A stretch of DNA of 57,648 bases from Lentilactobacillus rapi DSM 19907 = JCM 15042. Lineage in GTDB: Bacteria; Bacillota; Bacilli; Lactobacillales; Lactobacillaceae. The notes under the pieces are model-generated. The model saw only the letters and a program-made list of their open reading frames with translations, made no database searches and was not told the origin of the DNA. Within the stretch, counting starts at the first letter, position 1; every line of letters begins with the position of its first letter. The stretch covers positions 1 to 57,648 of the forward strand of contig NZ_AZEI01000013.1 of assembly GCF_001436255.1 (NCBI RefSeq), given 5' to 3'. Shown piece after piece: positions 15,329-24,533 of the stretch. Both the position numbers and the translations under genes were made by a program.

Positions 15329-16339
15329 AATGAATTTGACAGATTTTCTTCTAATGAGCTTAGGTTTAATGACAATTTGACGGGTGACATCTCGTTTGCC
15401 CTTAATCTTGCGAAGCAGCATTTTGATGGCATCTGCCGACATTTTATCTGCATCTTGATCAATCGTAGTCAGTGGCACCTCAATGATCTCCGTGTAGGGG
15501 GTGTTATCAAAGCCGACCATTGAGAAGCGATTAAAGATATCGACACCCTGTTCCTTGGACCATTTAATGAGTCCAAATAACATCAGGTCATTGGAACTCA
15601 ATATGGCTGTAATTTCTGGATGCTTGAGAATTTGCGGCGCCAATTGATAGCCGCTTTCGCCAGAATAGTCGCCTTCAAAGACTAGGCTTTGATCAAAGGG
15701 AATGTGATTCTGCCGCAGACCGGCTTGGTAGCCTTGATAGCGCTCGTGAGCGTTAACCAAGTGATCCTTGCCTTTGATGAAAGCAATCTTTCGGTGGCCG
15801 TGGTCAACCAACTCCTGGGTCGCCATCATGGCACCTTCCACGTTATCAAAGTTGACATAGCTAATGTCCATATCTGTGCTGGCATTCAGCAAGATAATCG
15901 GCTTGCCGGCGCTTTTAAATAAGTGTTCGACTTCATCTTGATCGGCTGAAAAAAATTCACTGGAAGGAACTAGCAGGATGCCGTCGACACCCCGAGAAAT
16001 CATATTTTGAATGGCCTGCTTTTCCCCCAGGTAGGAGTTGCCGCTGTCCACAAATAGCGTGAAGTAACCATTTTCTCGGAGCTTGCGATTAATAAATTGG
16101 GTCAACTCGGTGAAGAAAGGGTTAGTAATATCTGGCACAATCAGGCCAATGTTATAGCTGATTTGTTTGCTCAACAGCACAGCTGCAGAGTTGGGCTGAT
16201 AATTCATTTCTTTGGCAATTTGTTTAATTTCTTGCTTCTTTTGCGTCGAGATTCGTGATTCCTTGTTGTTTAGAACCAGTGAAACGGTCGTTAAGGAAAC
16301 GTTTGCTCTTTTCGCAATATCTTTCATGCCATATTTCAT
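15323..16339 (-). CDS. LacI-family transcriptional regulator
   Basis: A 338-residue repressor: helix-turn-helix and hinge at residues 3-55 (MKDIAKRANVSLTTVSLVLN, YQPNSAAVLLS), then a periplasmic-binding-protein-like effector domain (IGLIVPDITNPFF, GVDGILLVPSS, HRKIAFIKG, FDNTPYTEII). The start at 16339 has GAGG at 9 nt; the frame extends upstream to 16372 without a better site. It is divergent from the epimerase/OppA/S15 unit and upstream of the two operators that flank the amidotransferase promoter, so it probably controls one or both units. The inducer is unknown; a peptide-derived or sugar ligand is possible. Confidence 0.88.
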   Translation of the reverse strand: MKYGMKDIAKRANVSLTTVSLVLNNKESRISTQKKQEIKQIAKEMNYQPNSAAVLLSKQISYNIGLIVPDITNPFFTELTQFINRKLRENGYFTLFVDSGNSYLGEKQAIQNMISRGVDGILLVPSSEFFSADQDEVEHLFKSAGKPIILLNASTDMDISYVNFDNVEGAMMATQELVDHGHRKIAFIKGKDHLVNAHERYQGYQAGLRQNHIPFDQSLVFEGDYSGESGYQLAPQILKHPEITAILSSNDLMLFGLIKWSKEQGVDIFNRFSMVGFDNTPYTEIIEVPLTTIDQDADKMSADAIKMLLRKIKGKRDVTRQIVIKPKLIRRKSVKFIK

Positions 16340-16658
16340 AAAGCGGGACCTCAATTCAAAATTAGTTAACAAATAAGTTAACAGAAAAACGGTTCATGCC
16401 ACAATTTAATTAAAATGATTCTAGCTCCAATCATACTAATATATTTGGAAATGGACAACTCAAAAACATGACATGAGCGGGTCATGAGTGATCAACAAAA
16501 TTGGTCCATTTAGCCAGAGTACTCAAGAATGTTGACAAAACAGGCATAGCTTCATTCTACATGGTTTCAGGTACGTCATTATTTGGTTGTAATTTCATTC
16601 AAAACACGCTATCATCTAACATTATGAGAACGTTTTTAATTTAAGGGGTGAAGAGTTC
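16340..16658. other. Divergent control region between lacI-type gene and epimerase operon
   Basis: No gene is seen. Near the regulator start is GTTAAC-AAATAA-GTTAAC (16365-16382), possibly an autoregulatory site. A CATGAC-N8-GTCATG inverted repeat is at 16467-16486. For the plus-strand operon there is TTGTAA - 17 bp - TATCAT (about 16588-16616) ahead of AAGGGGTG, the ribosome binding site of the epimerase gene. A TTGACA lies further up near 16533. None of these carries the GATAAAGC core of O1 and O2. Confidence 0.45.
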
Positions 16659-17726
16659 ATGCAGATAAGTAGTATTGTTGGCAAAGCAGTTAACATCGAG
16701 CTGACCCAACCGTTGAAAGTGACCTTTGGGGAGATTAAATCCATTGAGTCGCTGATCATCAAGATTACCACTGATACTGGCTTAGTGGGTTACGGTGAGG
16801 CCTGTCCATTTGAACCAGTCACCGGTGAGTCAATCGAGACTGAGCAGGCGGCCCTTAACGCGATGGCTAAAACGATTGTCGGGGAAGATCCATTTTGTAT
16901 CGAGCGGCTCCATTCATTGATGGATTCGCAGACGGTTGGCCACACCGCTTTGAAAGCCGGCATTGACATCGCCCTGTATGATTTGCTGGGCAAGGCAACC
17001 GGTTTACCAGTATACAAATTATTGGGCGGCAATGATAACCAGGTACATACGGACATCACAATCTCAATCGGTGAGCCTAGAAAAATGGCTAACGAAGCCG
17101 TTGATTATGTCAGTCGAGGATTCTCAGCTCTGAAAGTGAAAGCCGGGATTGATCAAGAGTCGGATGAAGAAGCCATCAGCGAAATCTTGAACGCTGTCGG
17201 TGATAAAGCGATGGTTAAGGTCGATGCCAACCAGGGTTGGAACGCCAAACAGACAATCCGCATTTTGAACAAATTTCAGAATACCCAACTCCAAATTGTC
17301 GAACAGCCTCTTCCATACTGGCAGCACGAGGAAAATAAAGTGATTAGAAATGCGATCACTCAGGATTTGATGTTGGACGAGAGTGTTCATGCGCCAAGCG
17401 ATGCCTATACCGTGATCAGCAATGGTGAAGCCGATATTGTTAATATTAAGTTAATGAAATCCGCTGGCATCTATGGGGCAGAAGGCATTAATAAAGTGGC
17501 TGAAGCAGCGGGTGTTCGATGCATGATCGGCTGTATGGCCGAAACCCGATTGGGAATTTGTGCAGCGGTTCATTTTGCGGCTGCCCATCAAAACGTCGCT
17601 TTTTGTGATTTGGACAGCTTTTTGATGTTCAAAGAACCTGATTGGCTGACCGGTGGATTCACCAACGAAGGCGGATTACTAACGCTGTCAGATAAACCAG
17701 GTCTTGGGTTGGATATCACCATTTGA
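16659..17726 (+). CDS. Dipeptide epimerase (L-Ala-D/L-Glu epimerase family)
   Basis: An enolase-superfamily enzyme of 355 residues that would invert the second residue of a dipeptide, classically L-Ala-D-Glu from murein. It has the capping domain (GYGEACPFEPVTGE), the catalytic lysine pair in ALKVKAG near residue 164, metal ligands in VKVDANQGW (near 190), IVEQPLP (near 216) and LMLDESVHA (near 241), a second acid/base Lys in VNIKLMKSAGI, and the C-terminal DLD motif (CDLDSF) that holds the dipeptide ammonium group in this family. RBS AAGGGGTG. First gene of an operon with a peptide-binding lipoprotein and a peptidase-like hydrolase, which supports a peptide-salvage role. Confidence 0.87.
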   Translation: MQISSIVGKAVNIELTQPLKVTFGEIKSIESLIIKITTDTGLVGYGEACPFEPVTGESIETEQAALNAMAKTIVGEDPFCIERLHSLMDSQTVGHTALKAGIDIALYDLLGKATGLPVYKLLGGNDNQVHTDITISIGEPRKMANEAVDYVSRGFSALKVKAGIDQESDEEAISEILNAVGDKAMVKVDANQGWNAKQTIRILNKFQNTQLQIVEQPLPYWQHEENKVIRNAITQDLMLDESVHAPSDAYTVISNGEADIVNIKLMKSAGIYGAEGINKVAEAAGVRCMIGCMAETRLGICAAVHFAAAHQNVAFCDLDSFLMFKEPDWLTGGFTNEGGLLTLSDKPGLGLDITI

Positions 17727-17740
17727 GGAGGAACATGTTT

Positions 17741-19360
17741 ATGAAGAAAAAAATCGCAATCGCCGCCATGCTGGCAACAACGCTTTTGTTGGCAGCCTGT
17801 GGCAAACAGAGTAGTAGTGAAAGTAAGAAGCAGGCCACCTTTGGCTTAAACACTGAAGTGGCTTCCCTGGATACCTTAAAGGCCCAGGATCCAAATAGTT
17901 TTGATGTTCAAGATGCCTTGGTAAGCGGCTTATACCGAATGAATGCCAAAGACCAGGTTAAGCCGGATATTGCCAAAGGGATGCCGGTTAAGAGTAATGG
18001 CAATAAAACTTACACGATCAAGTTAAGGCATAATGCCAAGTGGTCAAATGGTGCGTCAGTGACCGCCAATGATTTTGTATATGCTTGGAAACGCGGCGCT
18101 AACCCAGCAACAAAGAGCAATTATGCTTATATTATTCAGACCATTGTCAAAAACGGTGACAAGATTGCCACGGGAAAGATGAGCGCCAATAAGTTGGCCG
18201 TGAAAGCCCTTGGCAAGTACCAGCTTCAAGTGACCCTACAAAAGCCAACACCTTACTTTACCTCACTGCTGTCCTTTAACCCATATTTCCCTCAAAATGA
18301 GAAATTTGTGGAAAAACAAGGCAACAATTACGCAACTTCCCCATCAACGATGCTATATAACGGGCCATTTAAACTCAAGAGTTACCGGCAAGGTGCCAGC
18401 AGTTTCTCTCTGACGAGGAATAAGAAGTACGTTGGCCCAATTAAGCCAAAGCTGGATCAACTCAACTTCAATGTGATTAAGGAAGCTCAAACCGGATTAA
18501 GCCAATATGAAAGCAAAAAGCTCGATATGACCTTCCTAACGGGTAATTTGGTTAAGAACAATGCCAAGAAAGCCGGCTTTAAGACGATCCCTAATTCACT
18601 GGTCACTTACCTCGAGTTTAACTTTAAGAAGGGCGCTAATAACTATCTGCTCAACAAGAATTTGCGGACAGCGATGGCAAATGCAATTGATACCAAACAA
18701 TTAGCCACAAAGATCCTTCAAGACAAGTCTTCGCCATTAACTGGTTATATTCCGCCAAAATTTGTGAAAAATACGGCCACTGGCAAGGACTTCCGAGCTG
18801 AGGGTGGCGATTTGTCAGTTCCTAACAAGAATTTAGTTCAGGAAAACTGGCAAAAGACCTTGAAACAACTGGGTAAGAAGCAGATTACAATTCAATTGTT
18901 AGTTGATGATGAAGATTGGCAGAAGACAACGGCCCAATATCTCCAGTCAGAATTGCAAACTCAATTGAAGGGCTTGAAAATTGATATTCGATCACTTCCA
19001 CAGCAGCAAGAGCTTGGCATGGTTGCCCAAGGCAAATTCCAGATGTGCTTGGCTCAATGGGGACCTGATTACCAAGATCCAAATACCTACCTGGCTAACT
19101 TCGTAACTGGTGGGCGAACTCAATTTAGTGATTCTAAGTATGATCAGTTTATGAGCGAAGCCAATGGCAAATTTGTAAACGATCCAGCCAAGCGATTCCA
19201 GGCATTGCATAATGCCGAACGACAGCTGGTTCAAACGGATAAAGCAATTGTTCCATTGAACCAACAAGTTTATTCAGTTCTACAAAATCCGAAATTGAAG
19301 GGCGTTCACCATCACATGGTTGGCGCACCATTCACATACGCAACGGCATATTGGAAGTGA
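17741..19360 (+). CDS. Oligopeptide-binding lipoprotein (OppA family)
   Basis: A solute-binding protein of the SBP_bac_5 type, anchored outside the membrane by a lipid. The signal peptide MKKKIAIAAMLATTLLLAACG ends in the lipobox LAAC. The body shows the usual landmarks: LDTLKAQDPNSFDV, YTIKLRHNAKWSNGASVTANDFVYAWKR, and LAQWGPDYQDPNTYL near the end. The start at 17741 is preferred because AGGAGG is 9 nt upstream; the ATG at 17735 is only 3 nt from it. No permease or ATPase genes accompany it, so it probably feeds a housekeeping Opp system. Located between the epimerase and the S15 hydrolase. Confidence 0.9.
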   Translation: MKKKIAIAAMLATTLLLAACGKQSSSESKKQATFGLNTEVASLDTLKAQDPNSFDVQDALVSGLYRMNAKDQVKPDIAKGMPVKSNGNKTYTIKLRHNAKWSNGASVTANDFVYAWKRGANPATKSNYAYIIQTIVKNGDKIATGKMSANKLAVKALGKYQLQVTLQKPTPYFTSLLSFNPYFPQNEKFVEKQGNNYATSPSTMLYNGPFKLKSYRQGASSFSLTRNKKYVGPIKPKLDQLNFNVIKEAQTGLSQYESKKLDMTFLTGNLVKNNAKKAGFKTIPNSLVTYLEFNFKKGANNYLLNKNLRTAMANAIDTKQLATKILQDKSSPLTGYIPPKFVKNTATGKDFRAEGGDLSVPNKNLVQENWQKTLKQLGKKQITIQLLVDDEDWQKTTAQYLQSELQTQLKGLKIDIRSLPQQQELGMVAQGKFQMCLAQWGPDYQDPNTYLANFVTGGRTQFSDSKYDQFMSEANGKFVNDPAKRFQALHNAERQLVQTDKAIVPLNQQVYSVLQNPKLKGVHHHMVGAPFTYATAYWK

Positions 19361-19365
19361 TTTGA

Positions 19366-21423
19366 GTGAATTTTGATTATTATCAAACTGGAATTAAAGA
19401 AGCAACCTTTTCTGTCGAAGACGATCAGATTCGAGTTCGAAAAAATGATGGGATTAGTGATTGGCAAACCGTCAGTGGTGAAGTTGAAGCCGATTATACC
19501 GAACGACTGCATTTTGATCTGGTAAAAGCCATTCATGAACTGATCGACAATCCGGAAGTAGTGGCTGGAATTCGAACAGGGGTAACATTCCATACCTCAA
19601 CTGGCGCAATTTATCAGCCAACAACTGACGAGCATCTTTGGATTCAACGAGAAAAGAAGCCAGCAATTAATCTGGTAGTGGCTGCCGGCAAAGTGGTTGG
19701 ACTTCAGGTGGCCGTTCGAAATATGGGCACGGTGATCATTCGTCCCGGCTTTGAAAAGGATACTGTTTTAGCCGAATGGCAGGAACAGGGGATGCTGGTG
19801 ACGGATCCGTTTGAAATCCAGCCGCATTATACAAAGATGGTTTCAATGCGAGATGGCGTGAAGCTGGCGACGGAAATCTTTATGCCGGCTGATGGCCAGG
19901 CTAAGCATAGTGTCATTTTAGGGCGGACACCGTATGGGCGCCAACTATTCTATAAAGATTACGAACGGTTTGTTCAACGCGGATTTGTGGTTGTGCTTCA
20001 AGATGTTCGTGGTCGGAATGATTCTGAAGGCGACTGGCTGCCAATGTATTATGAGCGTGAGGATGGTCAAGACACCGTTGAGTGGATTGCCAAACAGGAC
20101 TGGTCTAATCAAAAGGTTGGGATGATCGGTGGCTCTTATGGCGGTTACGTCCAATGGGCAGCGGCATCTTCCGGCACCCCTTACTTGAAAGCCTTGGTCA
20201 GCATTGTCACGGCTGGCGGCCCCTTCAACGACACGATCTATAAAAATGGCGCCCCAATGGCAGGCAGTTTAGCCTGGTTCTTTTCAACTTCCGAGCGGAA
20301 ATTCCATCCGGAAAAAATGCTGCGGAATGATTGGGATGAGTTGATGAAGATTCGGCCATTGAGCATGATCCCTCAAGTTGGTTTGGGACATGAAATTCCG
20401 GGATTTTCCGAGTTCATGAAGCATAAACACTACGATGAATTTCTAGCTCAGATGGACTGGAAGGTGCGTGCGAACAACATTCATGTTCCGGCGCTGATTC
20501 AAAGTGGCTGGTTCGATGATAACGGAGTCGGAACCACCGAAGCCATTCGAGCAACCAATCACTACACTAGAGGAAGTCGAAAGCTGATCCTAGGGCCTTG
20601 GGTTCATAGTGGTAATGCCCAATATGATTTGGGGCCGGTTCATCTGGGTGAAAACGCGCTGCGATTCGATATCGACCTCCAACACGTTAGGTGGTTTGAG
20701 CATTTCCTAAATGGCGTTAATAACGGCGTTGACAAGGAAGCGCCGGTTGAGTATTACACCTTAAATACGGATAAGTGGAAGAATGCTGATCAATTTCCAC
20801 CCACTGAGCAGCAGACCAGTTGGTATCTCGATTGCGAGAATGGTAAGTTGTTGCCTGAAAAGCCAACTCAAGAGAGTATCGGGAAGTTCGACTATGATCC
20901 GACGAATCCCATTCCGCATTTAATTGACGTTTCCCAAAATGAATTGGAATTTCCAAATGATTACGCCGAGGTTGAACAGCGGGATGACGTCTTGACGTTC
21001 ACCAGTAACGAATTAGCTGAGCCGATGACCATTACCGGCTGGTTTAAGGCAATCTTTTACGCAAGTTCGTCAGCCGTTAACACCGACTGGGCAGTTCGCG
21101 TGACTGACGTTTATCCAGATGGGCGCTCGATCAACATTGATGATGGGGTCATGAATGCCATTTTCTACGATGGTCCGGATAAGCCACAATTGCTGAAACC
21201 AGGGAAAGTTTACAAGTTTGAAGTGGAAACTCAAAAAACTTCAATTCAGTTGGCGGCTGGTCATCAATTACGAGTTGACATTGCCAGTGCTGCCAATAAT
21301 TTGATTTTCCCCAACACCAACACGGAAGCAGGTGCCGATGGCAATCACCCGGTGACAGCTCACCAAACGATTTATTCGGGAGGGAAGTATTCGTCTAGAG
21401 TTGTGTTTAGTGAAGAGTCGTAA
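19366..21423 (+). CDS. S15/CocE-type hydrolase (X-Pro dipeptidyl-peptidase family)
   Basis: A serine hydrolase of 685 residues. Residues 1-155 form an N-terminal extension without a recognised motif; the catalytic domain starts at MVSMRDGVKLATEIFMPADG. The nucleophile lies in GGSYGGYVQW, after VVVLQDVRGRNDSEGDW; a His in LGPWVHSGNAQ and an Asp in QSGWFDDNG complete the triad by position. The C-terminal jelly-roll domain (from about 480) is typical of CocE/PepX. No signal peptide. The start is GTG, 5 nt after the OppA stop, with no strong ribosome binding site, so coupling to OppA is likely. It could be a dipeptidyl peptidase or an esterase; context favours peptides. Confidence 0.82.
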   Translation: MNFDYYQTGIKEATFSVEDDQIRVRKNDGISDWQTVSGEVEADYTERLHFDLVKAIHELIDNPEVVAGIRTGVTFHTSTGAIYQPTTDEHLWIQREKKPAINLVVAAGKVVGLQVAVRNMGTVIIRPGFEKDTVLAEWQEQGMLVTDPFEIQPHYTKMVSMRDGVKLATEIFMPADGQAKHSVILGRTPYGRQLFYKDYERFVQRGFVVVLQDVRGRNDSEGDWLPMYYEREDGQDTVEWIAKQDWSNQKVGMIGGSYGGYVQWAAASSGTPYLKALVSIVTAGGPFNDTIYKNGAPMAGSLAWFFSTSERKFHPEKMLRNDWDELMKIRPLSMIPQVGLGHEIPGFSEFMKHKHYDEFLAQMDWKVRANNIHVPALIQSGWFDDNGVGTTEAIRATNHYTRGSRKLILGPWVHSGNAQYDLGPVHLGENALRFDIDLQHVRWFEHFLNGVNNGVDKEAPVEYYTLNTDKWKNADQFPPTEQQTSWYLDCENGKLLPEKPTQESIGKFDYDPTNPIPHLIDVSQNELEFPNDYAEVEQRDDVLTFTSNELAEPMTITGWFKAIFYASSSAVNTDWAVRVTDVYPDGRSINIDDGVMNAIFYDGPDKPQLLKPGKVYKFEVETQKTSIQLAAGHQLRVDIASAANNLIFPNTNTEAGADGNHPVTAHQTIYSGGKYSSRVVFSEES

Positions 21424-21518
21424 TATTTAGAAGATTTGACTAAAAGGCTCGCAAAAAGATCTCCTTCGATGTTGATTAATAAGAAAAGACAGGATTAACA
21501 GTTATTACTTCCAAAAGT

Positions 21519-21571
21519 ATAAGCGTGTGTTCCGAATGTTAGGATTTTAAACATTCAGAGCACACGCTTAT
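21519..21571. terminator. Terminator between the S15 gene and the deoxyribose operon
   Basis: A long hairpin, ATAAGCGTGTGTTCCGAATGTT with AACATTCAGAGCACACGCTTAT, has over 18 paired bases. It lies between convergent units and could serve both. Confidence 0.8.
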
Positions 21572-21662
21572 ATTATTAAAATGATTTTGTTAAAGTAGTT
21601 ACTCAATGAATTGAGTGCACTTAATTTAAAGCTTATTTCCACTAAAACAATTTTATAATTTA

Positions 21663-22595
21663 TCAGCGTACCGAAGATGATCCCGACAGCGCTTTCATTT
21701 CATCCCAAGTTGGATATGACTTCTGCGTGCCGCGGCGGGTAACGGTGATTGCGGCGTACTGATTAGCGTGTTTGAGAGCAGTCGGCACATCTTCGCCTTG
21801 AGCAAAGTAGTGGGCGAACGATCCGATAAAGGAATCACCAGCACCGGTTGTATCGACAGCTTTAACCTTGACAGCGGGGATTAATTCACCACGATCTTTA
21901 GCAACCCAGAGAACCCCTTTGGATCCCAAGGTAACCATCATATTCTTAACACCCAACGTAATCATGTGTTTGGCTGCCTGCTTGATTTCATCCATATCAT
22001 TGGTTGGCATACCGGTTAGGGTGGCTAACTCAGTTTCGTTTGGTGAGAAGAAGTCAACTTTAGATACATGATTAATGTCCAAGTCTTTGTTTGCGGGCGC
22101 TGGGTTCAAGAGGACCGGCACGCCGAATTGATTGGCCAAGTCGATTGCATGATAATTGGTTTCCAACGGAATTTCTTGCTGTAAGACAATGATCTTAGTA
22201 TTTTTAATCAAGTCGACATATTTGTCCAGAACCTCTGGAGTTAACTCGTTGTTGGCACCTTTAATAATCAGGATTCGATTGTCTGAGGTCGGATCAACAA
22301 AAATTGGTGCGGCACCACTACTCTTAGTGCCAATGCCAACGCCAGTGGTATCAATGTGATTTTCCTTAAAATTAGCGAGCTGCTGTTTGCCAAACGTGTC
22401 ATTACCAACCATTGAGATAAAGCTGACCTTGGAACCTAATCTGGAAGCTGCCACGGCTTGGTTAGCGCCTTTACCGCCAAACCCCATTTGAAAGTCGGGA
22501 GCCTCAACGGTTTCGCCTTCAACAGGCATACGATCAATGTAGGTAATTAAATCGATCATATTTGAACCAATTACTAAAACGTCACTTTTTGTCAT
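21663..22595 (-). CDS. deoK: PfkB-family sugar kinase, probable deoxyribokinase
   Basis: A ribokinase-like kinase of 310 residues: GSNMIDLITYIDRMP start, [15 protein letters not shown] (substrate side), and ATP/anion-hole motif DTTGAGDSFIGSF near residue 250 with the catalytic Asp. It is 3' of deoC and a DUF4432 gene on the same strand, separated from the latter by 18 bp. That gene set is the deoxyribose pathway of other bacteria (kinase makes deoxyribose 5-phosphate, aldolase splits it). A second, separate ribokinase with rbsD lies at 27.5 kb, which supports a deoxyribose role for this one. Specificity cannot be read from sequence. Confidence 0.78.
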   Translation of the reverse strand: MTKSDVLVIGSNMIDLITYIDRMPVEGETVEAPDFQMGFGGKGANQAVAASRLGSKVSFISMVGNDTFGKQQLANFKENHIDTTGVGIGTKSSGAAPIFVDPTSDNRILIIKGANNELTPEVLDKYVDLIKNTKIIVLQQEIPLETNYHAIDLANQFGVPVLLNPAPANKDLDINHVSKVDFFSPNETELATLTGMPTNDMDEIKQAAKHMITLGVKNMMVTLGSKGVLWVAKDRGELIPAVKVKAVDTTGAGDSFIGSFAHYFAQGEDVPTALKHANQYAAITVTRRGTQKSYPTWDEMKALSGSSSVR

Positions 22596-22613
22596 GATAA
22601 GTTCCTCCTTAGA

Positions 22614-23630
22614 TTACTTTTCCAATCCGGTTGTTACTTTGAATTCACGGGATTCATGCGCCTTCAACATAATCAGGGTGCCGGCTTGCTTAGCGGCAGC
22701 GAAGCCTTCTGGTGTACTGGTTCCAGGGATAACAAATGCATTAACCTGTTGATCTGGATTATAAAGAATCCAGCGGGTGCCAATTGGAAACTGTTTTGTT
22801 GAAAATTTGGTTAGGAAGTTTTTGCCATTACCAATGTTGACTCGGAACTCTGCATCGTCGACATACTTTGACAAATCTGATGAGAAGAAGACAATTTCCG
22901 GATCATAATGATCGGGATCATCTAATTTGTTAATCAACTTACCCGAGGCTTTCAATTTTTCGTTGAATGCTGTCCATTCTGGAGTTGGGTGAACGTGAGC
23001 AGGAATGGTTTGGCGAAGTTGGAAAGCCTCATCGGGCACATTTGAACTCATTTCAGCATCGGAAACGTAGGCGTAGTTCATATGGCAGAGGTACTGAAGC
23101 GGCATCGGCTGATAATTGGACAGGTTGGTGACTTTTAAGTGAATATCAAACAAGCCACTATCCTGATGCATGGTGACGTTCGGTTCAGCCAGATAGTGAT
23201 CGCCAAAGCCCTTAACGTATTCATAACTGCTGTGGATGGTGATCGTATCACTGCCAAAAGTTAAGTGGGATTCATTCATTGGCGAAGTTGGGAATTCACC
23301 ATGCAATTGATAATCGTCCTCGGGCCCTGGGGTTCCGTTAGCTAATAGGCCTGACGTGAATTGGAAACAACCGTAGGTGTCGGCAATTCCCGGACCAGGT
23401 AATGGTTGAGTAAACATGTCTTTCATTTTGAGGGAAATATTGTCAAAGATGGCGTCCCAAATGATTAATCCTTGGAAGGGGAGCACAGTTAGGGCACCCT
23501 TGGAGTTCTTGAGCTTTAAGCCTTCAATCCCTGAAGGATAAGTAAAGGTTTCAACTGCGAAATGATCATCTTTGAATAATTCAAAGGGTGCATCCGTAAA
23601 CATTGCGTGACTTAGATTAAGTGATTTCAT
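22614..23630 (-). CDS. DUF4432 aldose-1-epimerase-like protein (DeoX-like)
   Basis: A galactose-mutarotase-like beta-sandwich protein of 338 residues. Seen are FQGLIIWDAIFDN, GCFQFTSGLLANGTPGPEDDYQLHGE with a conserved His, and YLCHMNYAY with another. Proteins of this family sit in deoxyribose operons (deoX of Salmonella deoQKPX) and may interconvert sugar anomers. Lies between deoC and the kinase on the minus strand. A GGAG-type RBS is 5' of the ATG, and a cre-like site is just upstream. Confidence 0.78.
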   Translation of the reverse strand: MKSLNLSHAMFTDAPFELFKDDHFAVETFTYPSGIEGLKLKNSKGALTVLPFQGLIIWDAIFDNISLKMKDMFTQPLPGPGIADTYGCFQFTSGLLANGTPGPEDDYQLHGEFPTSPMNESHLTFGSDTITIHSSYEYVKGFGDHYLAEPNVTMHQDSGLFDIHLKVTNLSNYQPMPLQYLCHMNYAYVSDAEMSSNVPDEAFQLRQTIPAHVHPTPEWTAFNEKLKASGKLINKLDDPDHYDPEIVFFSSDLSKYVDDAEFRVNIGNGKNFLTKFSTKQFPIGTRWILYNPDQQVNAFVIPGTSTPEGFAAAKQAGTLIMLKAHESREFKVTTGLEK

Positions 23631-23656
23631 GAGTTTGGATCTCCTTTATTTATATA

Positions 23657-23669
23657 TGAAGCGCTTACA
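23657..23669. promoter_or_regulatory. cre-like site between deoC and the DUF4432 gene
   Basis: TGAAGCGCTTACA matches a CcpA box except for one missing A in the left half (consensus TGWAANCGNTNWCA). It lies in the operon spacer, about 30 bp before the DUF4432 start, where a bound repressor could act as a roadblock. Confidence 0.4.
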
Positions 23670-23729
23670 ATCTTTCCTTAAAATAAACAGAGAATTTGAA
23701 CGTGATTGGATTCTCTGTTAGGTTAAGCT

Positions 23730-24383
23730 TTATTCTTTGCCAATAATCTTAAGGCTGGCGCTGGTACCTAATCGGGAGGCGCCAGCTTTGATCATACTTT
23801 CGGCATCTTCGGCAGAATGAATGCCACCGGCAGCCTTAACTTTAATGCGGTCACCAACGGCTTTTTTCATAATGGCAACATCATGGGCCTTGGCACCACT
23901 CGTTGAAAATCCAGTCGAAGTTTTCACGAAGTCAGCCCCAGTATTTGCGACAATGTCAGACGCCTTGGCAATCTCATCATCAGTTAATAGCGCATTTTCG
24001 ATAATCACTTTAATGAGCGTATTACGTTTATGAGCAGCTGTCACAACGGATTGAATATCTTCTTGAACGGCTTGGTAATTTCCGCCCTTAAATTCGCCAA
24101 TATTCATCACCATATCGACTTCATCGGCGCCATCTTCAATCGCTTGGTTAGCCTCGGCAACTTTGATGTTGGTCGTGTTTGCTCCCAAGGGGAAACCGAT
24201 CACGGTTGCTGTTTTGACGTTGGTGGCGGCTAGCAAATTATGAACGTGTGAAACCCAATATGGGTTAATCATAACCGAATAGAAATCATTGTCGATGGCT
24301 TCTTTAACAACGCGATCGACATCTTCTTGAGTTGCTTCAGGTTTGAGTAACGTGTGATCAATGTACTGGTTTAATTTTTCCAT
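23730..24383 (-). CDS. deoC: Deoxyribose-phosphate aldolase
   Basis: DeoC cleaves 2-deoxyribose 5-phosphate to glyceraldehyde 3-phosphate and acetaldehyde. The 217-residue product has class I DERA motifs: IDHTLLKPEATQ at the start, GANTTNIKVAEA, EVDMVMNIG, the Schiff-base lysine in FVKTSTGFS (near residue 150) and the proton-relay lysine in IKVKAAGGI (near 180). Length matches short bacterial DERAs. First gene of the minus-strand unit, divergent from the DeoR-type regulator with the shared operator at 24438-24470. Confidence 0.95.
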   Translation of the reverse strand: MEKLNQYIDHTLLKPEATQEDVDRVVKEAIDNDFYSVMINPYWVSHVHNLLAATNVKTATVIGFPLGANTTNIKVAEANQAIEDGADEVDMVMNIGEFKGGNYQAVQEDIQSVVTAAHKRNTLIKVIIENALLTDDEIAKASDIVANTGADFVKTSTGFSTSGAKAHDVAIMKKAVGDRIKVKAAGGIHSAEDAESMIKAGASRLGTSASLKIIGKE

Positions 24384-24437
24384 GAATACATCCTCTTTTC
24401 AGTTTTTCTTTTATATCTTTAATCTATCATTAAATCA

Positions 24438-24470
24438 TACATATGTAAACGTAATATATTTACATATGTA
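24438..24470. promoter_or_regulatory. Operator for the DeoR/SorC-type regulator
   Basis: TACATATGTAAA (24438-24449) and TTTACATATGTA (24459-24470) form a perfect 12-bp inverted repeat with a 9-bp spacer. Each arm contains the palindromic core ACATATGT. It lies between divergent deoC and deoR-type genes, so one protein bound here could control both. Confidence 0.78.
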
Positions 24471-24533
24471 AAATAAAGTAATTTATGTTAAGCTTAATGA
24501 TAATAACAGGTTCCCGATGAAAGGTGGCTACCG

